Below, one piece after another: positions 1-9,095 of a DNA stretch of 64,000 nt; position 1 is the stretch's first letter; the number at the start of each line of letters is the position of its first letter. Source of the stretch: Trichocoleus desertorum ATA4-8-CV12 (lineage in GTDB: Bacteria > Cyanobacteriota > Cyanobacteriia > FACHB-46); NCBI GenBank assembly GCA_019358975.1, contig JAHHIL010000023.1, positions 1-64,000 on the forward strand, given 5' to 3'. The notes under the pieces are model-generated. The model searched no databases and was not told the DNA's origin. It was given only the letters and a program-made list of their open reading frames with translations. The translations under genes and the position numbers were made by a program.

Positions 1-307
1 TGCCGCTTTTGATCAGCAGGTCTTCCACTTTTTTCACAATTCGTCCGACGCTCGTTTCATGCAACCCCCAACTCACGCCAATGTGAAACTGGCTGCGATA
101 CTCTCGCCAGTAGGCTAAGGCCACTAGTACTTGATCTTCGACACTTAGCGTCGTCTGCCCACCCCGTCGTCCTTGCCGATCTAGGTGGGGGCGTACCACT
201 TCGACCATCTCACGGAAGGCCCCTCGGCTCACGCCGCACCAGCGCTTGAACTCACGATTTGATAAATGCTCCGACTCTCGGTACTGCATCGCTGCTTCTG
301 AACTCAT
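1..307 (-). CDS. IS5-type transposase, N-terminal part (runs off left edge)
   Basis: An open minus-strand frame starts at ATG 307-305 and runs without a stop to base 1, giving about 102 residues. The segment SVEDQVLVALAYWREYRSQF, then the HIGVSWG and SVGRIVRKVEDLL motifs, match the helix-turn-helix (HTH_Tnp_4 type) that precedes the DDE nuclease domain in short IS5-group transposases. This is the DNA-binding end; the catalytic DDE part would lie left of the window. Whether the element is complete cannot be told. The 300 bp to its right hold no gene and lead to an IS110-type element, so this is part of a stretch hit repeatedly by insertion sequences. Confidence 0.75.
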   Translation of the reverse strand, partial: MSSEAAMQYRESEHLSNREFKRWCGVSRGAFREMVEVVRPHLDRQGRRGGQTTLSVEDQVLVALAYWREYRSQFHIGVSWGLHETSVGRIVKKVEDLLIKSG

Positions 308-433
308 GCTTATTCAGAATTTAGCGCGCTTTTCCTTCCGGCGATCGCTAAGTGTCACACCCTTTCCTATTCGTGCAGGAGACATCATGAGCGACTGCTC
401 ACAACCGCGAATGAAAGTGGTAAAGTCACACTG

Positions 434-610
434 ACAAACTGGTTCAGAAGTCGGATTGGAACTAGTGCCCCAAGCCTGAGCAGGAGACTGACCGCGCCCG
501 CTAACGGCACAACCCCTTGTGCATCTCGTTCAACACGAGGTAGCACGCAAAGCAGGATCGATTACCTTCATGGCGGGCGAACCAGTTCAACTCCATTGGA
601 GGATCAGCAG
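434..610 (+). other. Non-coding left flank of IS110 transposase, candidate bridge-RNA region
   Basis: About 175 bp without a convincing gene precede the IS110-type transposase. It contains a perfect 5-bp hairpin, CTCGT at 525-529 and ACGAG at 535-539 with loop TCAAC, and ends in the Shine-Dalgarno GGAGG at 598-602. In characterised IS110-group elements the long 5' non-coding end encodes a bridge RNA that guides recombination; in the IS1111 subgroup the RNA is on the other side. Here only the location and one stem are seen, so the RNA assignment is inference. Confidence 0.3.
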
Positions 611-1927
611 ATGCAAGTAACCCATGAGCGCTGCGCTGGAATCGATGTCCACAAAAAGACCGTTGTGGTCTGTTGCCTAAACTCGAGTGAAAACGGCAAA
701 CCAAATCGGGAAACGCGAACCTATGGTACTACCACCCGGGAGCTGCTGAGCTTGTGTGACTGGTTGTCGAGTGAACACATCACCCATGTGGCGATGGAGA
801 GCACGGGGGAGTATTGGAAACCTGTCTACAACTTGCTCGAAAGCAGCTTTGAGGTGAGGGTGGTCAACTCCCACCACTTCAAACAAGTCCCGGGACGCAA
901 AACCGATGTCAAAGATGCGGAATGGTTGGCTGAGCTACTGAGCTATGGGCTAGTGCGAGGCAGTTTCATTCCACCGCTCCCCCAGCGCGACTTACGAGAT
1001 TTAACCCGCCAGCGCACCACCCTCATCCGTGACAAGGCCTGTGTGATCAACCGCTTGCAGAAGGTGCTGGAATGGGCCAATCTCAAACTGGCATCGGTCG
1101 TGACTGATATTAGTGGCGTCTCTGCCAGAGCCATGCTCAAAGCACTAGTCAATGGAACCGAGAGCCCAGAAGCTTTGGCAGAGCATGCGAAAGGACGATT
1201 GCGGCGCAAACAATCTGCTTTGAGCGAAGCACTCACAGGTCGAGTGCGAGAGCATCATCGCTTTTTGATCCAAACCCATCTTGAGCAACTCGAGTTTCTC
1301 GAAGCCCATGTGCAACAGTTCGATGAGCGAATTGAGCAGTTGATTCAATCTCAATCTCTCCCACCTGGCTCTGAGCCCCTAGCACCTGCCGACTCCACAG
1401 ATGATGGCTCTGAGCGATGGTTATCCTGGCAGCAGGCGATGACGCTCCTCGATACCATTCCTGGGGTGGCTCGTCGAAGCGCTGAACTGCTGTTGGCAGA
1501 AGTTGGGGTAGATATGGGACGCTTTCCCAGTGCGGCTCACTTGTGTAAGTGGGCGGGAATTTGTCCGGGCAATCATGAGAGTGCGGGCAAGCAGTATTCG
1601 GGTAAGACCCCACCGAGTAATCGTTGGCTGCGGGGGATGTTGGTGCAGATGGCGAATGCGGCGGTACGCTGTAAAACCTCCTACTTTGCTAGTGTTTATC
1701 GTCGCTTAGCTCCAAGGCGAGGACACAAGCGAGCGATTGTTGCCGTGGCCCATCGATTGTTGATCGCGGTCTACCATATGTTGAAGCAGCATCAGCCCTA
1801 TCGAGATTACCGGGCTAGCGATACTGGAAAACGCTCCCAAGAACAACGTTTGAAGAGGCTGCAACAACAGGTCGAGCGGTTGGGCTATCAGGTTCAACTC
1901 GTTCCGCTTACTGTTGCTCAACCTTAG
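611..1927 (+). CDS. IS110-family transposase (DEDD recombinase)
   Basis: A 438-residue transposase. The N-terminal RuvC-like DEDD domain shows CAGIDVHKK (first Asp at residue 12), the Glu in AMESTGEYWKP and the Asp pair in KTDVKDAEWLAELL. The C-terminal Tnp_20 domain shows TIPGVARRSAELLLAEVG and the conserved Ser region SAGKQYSGKTPPSNRWLRG. This family cuts and re-joins DNA through a serine nucleophile together with the DEDD site, guided by an element-encoded RNA. I chose ATG 611 instead of an in-frame ATG at 596 because GGAGG at 598-602 sits 8 nt before it. No frameshift is seen, so the enzyme could be active. The stop codon overlaps the end of an antisense IS5 remnant. Confidence 0.92.
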   Translation: MQVTHERCAGIDVHKKTVVVCCLNSSENGKPNRETRTYGTTTRELLSLCDWLSSEHITHVAMESTGEYWKPVYNLLESSFEVRVVNSHHFKQVPGRKTDVKDAEWLAELLSYGLVRGSFIPPLPQRDLRDLTRQRTTLIRDKACVINRLQKVLEWANLKLASVVTDISGVSARAMLKALVNGTESPEALAEHAKGRLRRKQSALSEALTGRVREHHRFLIQTHLEQLEFLEAHVQQFDERIEQLIQSQSLPPGSEPLAPADSTDDGSERWLSWQQAMTLLDTIPGVARRSAELLLAEVGVDMGRFPSAAHLCKWAGICPGNHESAGKQYSGKTPPSNRWLRGMLVQMANAAVRCKTSYFASVYRRLAPRRGHKRAIVAVAHRLLIAVYHMLKQHQPYRDYRASDTGKRSQEQRLKRLQQQVERLGYQVQLVPLTVAQP

Positions 1928-2046
1928 GGATAGCTCTTGATTTTCAAAGCAGGTCTAATGATTTCATTGAGTCGAACCAGCAAATCCTTCTTCTCATTGA
2001 GTTTGCTTTGGCGTTTTTCCCAATCCCAAAACCCTGGCTGGCTCAT
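1924..2046 (-). pseudogene. IS5-type transposase remnant (N-terminal 40 codons)
   Basis: A minus-strand frame from ATG 2046-2044 reads MSQPGFWDWEKRQSKLNEK and then LLVRLNEIIRPALK before stopping. This is the characteristic start of larger IS5-group transposases (MxQxxFxDxxxRxxxLxxxxDPLxxLNxxIxWExFRPxL). The WEXF residues before RPAL appear deleted and the rest of the protein is gone; the frame stops at the IS110 gene's 3' end. It is a different IS5 lineage from the fragment at the left edge. The most likely history is an old IS5 copy broken by later insertion. Confidence 0.55.
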
Positions 2047-2277
2047 TGAATCTACCTCGACCGCTTCATCACTACGATCTCATAATTTGTCTCGGCCTAA
2101 AATACCTCTTCATGAATTTTTCGAGATGAACTAACATCAGGTTGCAGAGAAAGCTCCAGAGGTCATCATCTCCCAAAGTCAATTTGCTGAGTTTCTGATT
2201 TTTTTGTCCATAATGAAAGTCATGTAATTAACAGTATTAATTACAATTAATCACAGCTTGCATTTGGGGAGAGTTTT

Positions 2278-5200
2278 ATGATTGCCCTATCTGGAATTAC
2301 GATCCAAAGCAAGATTTATGAGAGCTTGGCGTCTTTAGTGTATCGGGGCATTAGGGAAGAAGATTGTCAGGAAATCATTATCAAACTGCTCAAGCAGGAT
2401 TATCCTTCTCCCCAGGAATTAACGCGCTACAGGCAGGAATATGCCATTACCCGATCGCTAGATGTAGAAGGTGTAATCAGAGCCTACAGCCAACAAGACT
2501 ATCAACGTACGCTCGTCATTCTTCTAGAAGATTTTGGCGGGGAGTCCCTGGAGTATTGGATACAGCAGCGCTCAGAAACTTTCTGCCCCATGCCTGTCTC
2601 TGAGTTTCTTCCGCTTGCCATCAAGCTCAGCAAAATTTTAGGCAGAATCCATACTGCTAATGTCATTCATAAAGATATTAATCCTGGCAACATCGTTCTC
2701 AATCCCAATACTGGCGTTGTCAAAATCATCGATTTTGGAATTGCTACTCAATTTAATCGCACCAATCGCAGGTTTAAAGGTTCGCATGTATTAGAGGGCA
2801 CTCTCGCTTATCTCTCTCCGGAGCAGACTGGGCGGATGAATCGTCCGATCGATTACCGCACCGATTTTTACTCACTTGGAGTGACGTTCTACAAATTACT
2901 TACCGGACAAGTGCCGTTTCCGACAACGGATATCCTTGAACTTGTCCATTGTCATCTTGCCAAACCTCCTATACCACCGTATGAATTGAATCCTCAGATT
3001 CCCCAGCCAGTTTCAGATATTATCTTGAAATTGATGGCGAAGAATGCCGAGGATCGCTATCAAAGCGCTTGGGGCATCAAAGCAGATTTAGAGAACTGCG
3101 CTGTTCAACTCGAACCAAAGGGTCAAATTAATCCTTTTCGGTTGGGTTTGCAAGATGTTTCCGATCAATTTCAGATTCCTCAGAAGCTGTATGGGCGAGA
3201 GGTAGAGCTTGCAGCATTACTGGAAATATTTGACAGAGTAGCTGAAGGGAAGGATATCGACGAAGATGCCCAGGTAGAGAGCATAGAAAAGCTGCAATTC
3301 AAAGTCGAGATGATGTTGGTCTCTGGCTATTCTGGGGTTGGTAAATCAGCCTTAGTGCAGGAACTGTACAAGCCGATTACGGCAAAGCGCGGGTATTTTA
3401 TCTCAGGTAAGTTTGACCAGTTGCAGCGCAATATTCCCTACAGTGCAATTGTGGATGCCTTGCGAAAACTGGTGCAGCAACTGCTGAGTGAACCAGATGA
3501 GCAGTTACAACGGTGGCGATCGCGCCTTCTCACTGCCTTAGGCAGCAATGGACAATTGATTATTGATGTCATTCCCGAAGTCGAACTGATCATTGGCAAA
3601 CAGCCCCCTGTAACGGAAGGTGGGGCAACGGAAGCGCAAAATCGCTTTAATCGAGTCTTTCAACAGTTTATTCGGGTGTTTTGTTCTGAAGAACATCCGT
3701 TGGTTATCTTCCTGGATGATTTGCAGTGGATTGACTCTGCCACCCTGAAGTTAATTGAGTTGATACTGCTCGATGAGCAAACCCAAGCGCTATTTCTGAT
3801 CGGAGCCTATCGAGACAATGAAGTCACTGCAACCCATCCACTAGCGCTGTCATTGGAGCACTTGCGAAAGCGAGGGGTAGTGCCTCAGAAAATCGTTCTA
3901 GCACCCCTCACACTGGAACCGCTGAATCAGTTAATTGCCGAGACGATGCATCAGAGTGCAGACAAGATTGCTTCCCTAGCCGAGTTAGTGCTACACAAAA
4001 CAGAAGGCAATCCCTTCTTTGTGGGCGAATTTTTGCGATCGCTATACAGTGAGAATCTGTTGAGCTTTAATCCTGAACAGCGAAGCTGGCAGTGGGACAT
4101 TGCTCAGATTGAAGCTCAGAATATTACTGATAATGTAGTGGAGTTGCTGCTGCTCAAGTTAAAGAAACTGCCAGAAAACACCCAGCAACTGCTTCAATTA
4201 GCCGCCTGCATCGGAGCTGAATTTGATTTGGAGACGTTGGCGATCGTCTTTCAGCAATCGCCTCAAACAGTTTTTCAGGATTTGTTAGCAGCCATCCAAG
4301 CTGGACTCATTCAACCCTTCTCTGAGTTAGACGAGAACTTGTTAGTTCAAGAGTATAAGTTTTTGCACGATCGCGTACAGCAAGCAGCATACGCCTTAAT
4401 TGATGAGTCGCAGAAACAAATTGTTCATCTTCAAATCGGTCGCAATCTACTGGAAAAATCCTCACTAGAGCGGATAACAGAGCGATTGTTTGAAATTGTT
4501 GATCATCTCAATCATGGGATTGCTCTCGCCACTGATCAAGCTGAACGGAATGAGATTGCCAAATTGAATTTGCAAGCAGGTGAGAAAGCGCTGGCAGCGA
4601 CGGCTTATGAAGCTGCTTTCCAGTATTTCAAGGCAGGGCTTGAACTGCTTGATGTAGAGAGCTGGCAGCATGAGTATGACTTGACCTTGGCGTTGCATTC
4701 GGGGGCAGCAGAGGCAGCCTACCTCAGTGGTCACTTTGACGAAATGGAGCGGCTTGTCGAAGCAGTGCTCAGTCATACAAAGACAGTGCTAGACACCGTG
4801 AAAGCTTACGACAGCAGGATTCAAGCTTGGCTGTCGCGGGGAGACTCTAAAGAAGCCCTAAAAGCTGGTTTGGAAGTGCTGCAACTCTTGGGAATTAGTT
4901 TAGTAGAAGCCCCAAGTCAGTTAGACGTTGAAGCAGGATTAGAGGAAACCGCTTCACGATTGGCTGGGCGGGAAATCGAAGATTTGATTGATCTGCCAGA
5001 GATGGCTGAACCTGTCCCACTAGCAGCAATCTACATTTTAGCAAGCACAGTGGGTGCGGCTTTTATGGTGTCACCCGCTCTGATGGTGCTGATTGTGTGC
5101 AAGATGGTGAATTTGTCGATTACCAATGGAAACGCTATCTGGTCGCTGCTTGGTTATGCTACCTATGGCATGATGCTCTGTGGAGTTGTACAAGACATTG

Positions 5201-8200
5201 AACTGGGCTATCGATTTGGCAAACTATCCTTAAATTTAGCGAAAAGATCAAGTAACAAGAAAGGTAACTGCAAAGCATTGCTAGTGGCGGGTTTCCACAT
5301 AATTCACTGGAAAGACCACCTTAAAGAGACGTTCCCCGTTTTAGCCGATGGTTATCAAAGCGGGATAGAAAGTGGAGAGTTTGAATTTGCGGGTTATTGT
5401 GCATTTAGTCTATGTTATTGCCCCTTTTTTGCAGGACAAGAACTGACAGAACTGGAACAACAAACAGCGATTTATCGTAAAGCTGCCAGTCAAATTAGAC
5501 GAGAGACTGTTTCCACTTGGCTCGCAATGTTGCAGCAAACGATCCTTAACCTGCGAGGTCAATCTGAAAATCCAAGTCGCTTAGTGGGTTATCTCTATGA
5601 CGAAGAGGAAACACTATCACAGGCGATCGCGGTCAAGGATGGAACTAGCCTTCACTACTTTTACTTAAATAAGCTGGTTTTATGCTATCTGTTCGGGGAT
5701 TATGAGCAAGCTGCAAAAACGGCTACTTTGTCAGAACAATATTTAAGCGCAGCCACAGCATTAGTCTCTGTACCGCCATTTCATTTCTATGACTCCCTCA
5801 TATTTTTGAGCTTGTGGGCAAATGCTTCAAACCCTGAAAAAGCAGCTTGGTTGTATCGCGTTAATGCCAACCAGGAGAAGATGCAGAAATGGGCACACCA
5901 CGCCCCCATGAATTTTTTGCATAAATTTCAGTTAGTTGAAGCAGAGAAAGCAAGAGTGTTGGGTCAGTTTTTTGAAGCAGAGGAGTTTTACGAACAAGCC
6001 ATTCAAGGTGCTAAAGAAAACGAGTATCTTCAAGAAGAAGCCTTAGCCTATGAGTTAGCAGCTAAACATTACTTGGCTCGTGGTCGAGAAAAGTTTGCTC
6101 AGCTTTATATGAAGGAAGCTCACTACTGCTATGAGCGGTGGGGCGCAATGGCAAAGGTCAAAGATTTAGAGATCCGCTATCCCTCATCCTTTCCTCAGTC
6201 AGGCAACATAGATTCCATACCCATTCGCACCACTGCTGGAACGACTTCTAACACCTCACAGGGCGCTCTCGATTTAGCAGCGGTGATGAAAGCATCTCAA
6301 GCAATTTCAAGCGAGATTGAGCTAGAACAGTTACTTTATTCTTTAATGCAGCTCCTAATTGAGAATGCTGGGGCACAAACCGGATATCTACTTTTAGAAA
6401 ATGCAGGAGAATGGACGATCGCAGCTGCTTGTGAACTTACCGATGGTGAGCAGGTCTGTGCTACGCAAGTGCTGCTATCAGCTCCAATAGCAAATCGTTT
6501 ACCTGAATCAATTATTCAGTATGTGATTCGGACCCATGAATCAGTGATTCTCAATGATGCTGCTCGTGACAGTAAATTTATTAATGATTCTTACATTCAA
6601 CATCATCAAGTTCAATCAGTCCTGTGTTTGCCGTTGCTGAATCAAAGCAATCTTGTTGGTGTGCTGTATCTGGAAAATCGATTAGTCACTGGGGTATTCA
6701 CAGCAGAGCGATCGCAACTTCTCAATCTACTCTCAACTCAGGCTGCGATCGCGATCGAAAATGCAAGGCTCTACTCAAAGCTCCGCGCCCGCGAAAGTCA
6801 GATGGCTCAATTTCTAGAAGCAATTCCAGTCGGGATTGGCATTGTTGATGCGGCAGGTCGCCCCTACTATGCCAATCAACGCGGCGTTCAACTAATGGGT
6901 AAGGGAATTGATCCTTCCGTAGCACCAGATGAAATCCCAGAAGTTTATCAGTTTTATCTAGCGGGAACGAATCAAATCTATCCGACAGAGAGGCTGCCAA
7001 TTATCCGAGCGTTGAGCGGCGAACGCACCACAGTTGATGATATGGAAATTCACCAAGACAGAATTCCAATTGAGGTGTGGGGAACTCCAGTTTTTGACGA
7101 ACAGGGCAATGTAGTTTATGCAATCGCAGCCTTTCAAGACATTACAGAACGTAAACAAGCTGAACAACTACTTGCTGATTATAATCGCACCTTAGAGCAG
7201 CAGGTTGCAGAACGGACATCAGCTTTACAGAGAAGCGAAGCAAAACTGCGCCGTCGAGAACGGGAACTACGGTTGATTGCCAACGCTCTACCAGCTCTAA
7301 TCGGCTACGTCAATGCCAATCGGTGCTATCAATTTATCAACCGAACCTATGAAGTCTGGTTCAACCGTAGCCGTGATCAAATTCTGGGCAACCCGGTTCG
7401 TCAACTTCTCGGTGAAGCGGTTTACCAACGGGTTGAGCCGTATATTAATCAGGTGTTTGCAGGACAGACGGTCAACTTCGAGGCAGAAATCCCTCTTCCG
7501 CTTGGTAAACGGTACATCAGTGCGACCTTGATCCCTGATTTTGATACCAATGTTCAGGTGAGAGGGTTCTACAGTCTGATCACAGACCTTACCGAACAGA
7601 GAGACGCTGCACTACGTGAACGCAGACGGGCCGAACAAGCCTCAGTTCTGGAAGAACGCAACCGCATGGCACGAGAAATCCACGATACGTTAGCGCAGTC
7701 CTTTACTGGCATTCTGCTTCAAGTCGGGGCAGCAACGCAAATGCTCTCCGACGATTTGATTATCTCCAAAACGCATCTGGAAATACTAGAAATCATTGAT
7801 GAGCTAGCCCGTACCGGACTGGCTGAAGCTCGTCGATCTGTGACAGCTCTCCGTCCTCAGCTGCTGGAAGAGGGCAATCTACAGAGTGCTTTGCAGCGCC
7901 TTGTCAATCAAATCCGAGCAACTGCTAATACCAATCTGATTTACAGGACCCAAGGTGAAGCTTTCTCTCTGCCAGCCGAAGTAGAAGATCATTTACTCCG
8001 GATCGGACAGGAGGCGCTCACCAATGCCATGAGATATGCTAATGCCAGTGGGATCTTGGTTGAATTGACATACAACAACACCCAGTGCCTTTTACGTGTC
8101 AAAGATGACGGACAAGGCTTTGGAGTTGGTACTATCCCATTGGGCAGCGGTTTTGGTTTGTTAGGTATGAGCGAACGTGCAGAGCTGATTGGCGCACAAC

Positions 8201-8262
8201 TGACGATTCAAAGCCAACCTGGGCAGGGAACAGAAATTACTGTCATTGTTAATCGAGCATGA
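2278..8262 (+). CDS. Trifunctional Ser/Thr kinase - ATPase - sensor histidine kinase
   Basis: A 1994-residue cytoplasmic signalling protein with no membrane segment. Domains in order: Ser/Thr protein kinase (about 1-280; catalytic loop HKDINPGN with D133, DFG at 152-154); AAA-type ATPase (about 305-520; Walker A GYSGVGKS with K356, Walker B VIFLDDLQWID at 476-); a long alpha-helical TPR/MalT-like region (about 600-1300); GAF (about 1340-1500); PAS (about 1510-1625); a short coiled coil; second PAS (about 1665-1785); HisKA_3 dimerisation domain with the H-box EIHDTLAQSF (phospho-His H1802); and a HATPase_c with EALTNAMRYANA and DDGQGFG. The catalytic loop has HKD in place of HRD but keeps the Asp. 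GGGGAGAG at 2266-2273 precedes the ATG. Such proteins are common in cyanobacteria and signal to NarL-type regulators; the ligand is unknown. The next gene overlaps by 4 bp and is the obvious partner. Confidence 0.93.
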   Translation: MIALSGITIQSKIYESLASLVYRGIREEDCQEIIIKLLKQDYPSPQELTRYRQEYAITRSLDVEGVIRAYSQQDYQRTLVILLEDFGGESLEYWIQQRSETFCPMPVSEFLPLAIKLSKILGRIHTANVIHKDINPGNIVLNPNTGVVKIIDFGIATQFNRTNRRFKGSHVLEGTLAYLSPEQTGRMNRPIDYRTDFYSLGVTFYKLLTGQVPFPTTDILELVHCHLAKPPIPPYELNPQIPQPVSDIILKLMAKNAEDRYQSAWGIKADLENCAVQLEPKGQINPFRLGLQDVSDQFQIPQKLYGREVELAALLEIFDRVAEGKDIDEDAQVESIEKLQFKVEMMLVSGYSGVGKSALVQELYKPITAKRGYFISGKFDQLQRNIPYSAIVDALRKLVQQLLSEPDEQLQRWRSRLLTALGSNGQLIIDVIPEVELIIGKQPPVTEGGATEAQNRFNRVFQQFIRVFCSEEHPLVIFLDDLQWIDSATLKLIELILLDEQTQALFLIGAYRDNEVTATHPLALSLEHLRKRGVVPQKIVLAPLTLEPLNQLIAETMHQSADKIASLAELVLHKTEGNPFFVGEFLRSLYSENLLSFNPEQRSWQWDIAQIEAQNITDNVVELLLLKLKKLPENTQQLLQLAACIGAEFDLETLAIVFQQSPQTVFQDLLAAIQAGLIQPFSELDENLLVQEYKFLHDRVQQAAYALIDESQKQIVHLQIGRNLLEKSSLERITERLFEIVDHLNHGIALATDQAERNEIAKLNLQAGEKALAATAYEAAFQYFKAGLELLDVESWQHEYDLTLALHSGAAEAAYLSGHFDEMERLVEAVLSHTKTVLDTVKAYDSRIQAWLSRGDSKEALKAGLEVLQLLGISLVEAPSQLDVEAGLEETASRLAGREIEDLIDLPEMAEPVPLAAIYILASTVGAAFMVSPALMVLIVCKMVNLSITNGNAIWSLLGYATYGMMLCGVVQDIELGYRFGKLSLNLAKRSSNKKGNCKALLVAGFHIIHWKDHLKETFPVLADGYQSGIESGEFEFAGYCAFSLCYCPFFAGQELTELEQQTAIYRKAASQIRRETVSTWLAMLQQTILNLRGQSENPSRLVGYLYDEEETLSQAIAVKDGTSLHYFYLNKLVLCYLFGDYEQAAKTATLSEQYLSAATALVSVPPFHFYDSLIFLSLWANASNPEKAAWLYRVNANQEKMQKWAHHAPMNFLHKFQLVEAEKARVLGQFFEAEEFYEQAIQGAKENEYLQEEALAYELAAKHYLARGREKFAQLYMKEAHYCYERWGAMAKVKDLEIRYPSSFPQSGNIDSIPIRTTAGTTSNTSQGALDLAAVMKASQAISSEIELEQLLYSLMQLLIENAGAQTGYLLLENAGEWTIAAACELTDGEQVCATQVLLSAPIANRLPESIIQYVIRTHESVILNDAARDSKFINDSYIQHHQVQSVLCLPLLNQSNLVGVLYLENRLVTGVFTAERSQLLNLLSTQAAIAIENARLYSKLRARESQMAQFLEAIPVGIGIVDAAGRPYYANQRGVQLMGKGIDPSVAPDEIPEVYQFYLAGTNQIYPTERLPIIRALSGERTTVDDMEIHQDRIPIEVWGTPVFDEQGNVVYAIAAFQDITERKQAEQLLADYNRTLEQQVAERTSALQRSEAKLRRRERELRLIANALPALIGYVNANRCYQFINRTYEVWFNRSRDQILGNPVRQLLGEAVYQRVEPYINQVFAGQTVNFEAEIPLPLGKRYISATLIPDFDTNVQVRGFYSLITDLTEQRDAALRERRRAEQASVLEERNRMAREIHDTLAQSFTGILLQVGAATQMLSDDLIISKTHLEILEIIDELARTGLAEARRSVTALRPQLLEEGNLQSALQRLVNQIRATANTNLIYRTQGEAFSLPAEVEDHLLRIGQEALTNAMRYANASGILVELTYNNTQCLLRVKDDGQGFGVGTIPLGSGFGLLGMSERAELIGAQLTIQSQPGQGTEITVIVNRA

Positions 8263-8900
8263 GGATGACGATGAAACAATCTACTCCGATTCGTGTTTTG
8301 ATTGCTGATGATCATGCCGTTGTCAGGCAGGGACTGGCAACTATCATCAACCATGATTCAGAAATGACCGTCATTGCTCAGGCCGAAGATGGTCAGCAGG
8401 CGATCGCACTCTATCGTCAACACCAACCCGATATCACGCTCATGGATCTGCGCATGCCCAGAATGGAAGGAGTTGAAGCCATTACTGCGATTTGTGCCGA
8501 ATTTAGACAGGCCCGGATTGCTGTGCTCACAACTTACGATGGGGATGAAGATATTTATCGTGGTTTGCGGGCAGGTGCTCAGGGCTACCTGCTCAAGGAT
8601 GCTAAGCCCAACGAGCTTTTAAATGCCATTCGCGCCATTCATAGCGGTGAAAAATATATTCCACCAGCTGTGGGTGCGAAATTATTACAGAGGATGAACA
8701 ATCCAGAACTCAGCGAACGAGAGTTAGAAGTGCTTCGTCTGATGGCGCAAGGGATGAGTAATCAAGAAATTGGCACAGCTTTAAGTATTGGTGAAAGTAC
8801 CATCAAATCACATGTGAATCGTATTTTGAGCAAACTGGGAGTGAATGACCGCGTTCAGGCCGTGATTATTGCCGTTAAGCGTGGGCTTGTCAGTCTGTAG
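8259..8900 (+). CDS. NarL/FixJ-family response regulator
   Basis: A 213-residue DNA-binding regulator. The receiver domain begins IRVLIADDHAVVRQGL (acidic pair) and carries the phospho-acceptor in ITLMDLRMPR (D63) and the conserved Lys in GYLLKDAKP. The C-terminal LuxR-type helix-turn-helix reads LSERELEVLRLMAQGMSNQE followed by the TIKSHVNRILSKLGV recognition region. The ATG overlaps the TGA of the upstream histidine kinase (ATGA), so the two are translationally coupled. HisKA_3 kinases normally phosphorylate this regulator class. Its targets are not visible; the enzyme island starting about 170 bp downstream is a natural candidate, which is inference. In-frame ATGs at 8265 and 8271 are alternative starts. 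Confidence 0.93.
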   Translation: MRMTMKQSTPIRVLIADDHAVVRQGLATIINHDSEMTVIAQAEDGQQAIALYRQHQPDITLMDLRMPRMEGVEAITAICAEFRQARIAVLTTYDGDEDIYRGLRAGAQGYLLKDAKPNELLNAIRAIHSGEKYIPPAVGAKLLQRMNNPELSERELEVLRLMAQGMSNQEIGTALSIGESTIKSHVNRILSKLGVNDRVQAVIIAVKRGLVSL

Positions 8901-8918
8901 GCGTACTTAAGTTGGGTT

Positions 8919-8944
8919 TTAAATCCTACTTTAGGTGGATTTAA
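8919..8944 (+). terminator. Hairpin after the kinase/regulator operon
   Basis: TTAAATCC at 8919-8926 and GGATTTAA at 8937-8944 form a perfect 8-bp stem with a 10-nt loop, 18 bp after the regulator stop. No strong T run follows, so termination is only suggested. Confidence 0.35.
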
Positions 8945-9095
8945 CTTTACCTAAGAGATGGATTAGATCATCCATCACTCGTTCGCACAGAAGTGTCAAC
9001 TTTATGTGGACGACAGGAAAGAGGTAAATACCTATACTGTTGCCTATAAAGGCTGACGTAGCTAGGTTGTGAGGCTCACGTTTGCCTTCAGAAAC

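Noticed and set aside
1233-1613. Minus-strand frame inside the IS110 transposase
   Set aside because: Antisense to a conserved transposase; composition is a coding shadow.
4465-4776. Minus-strand 103-codon frame inside the large kinase
   Set aside because: Lies fully antisense to a well supported domain protein and shows no domain pattern.
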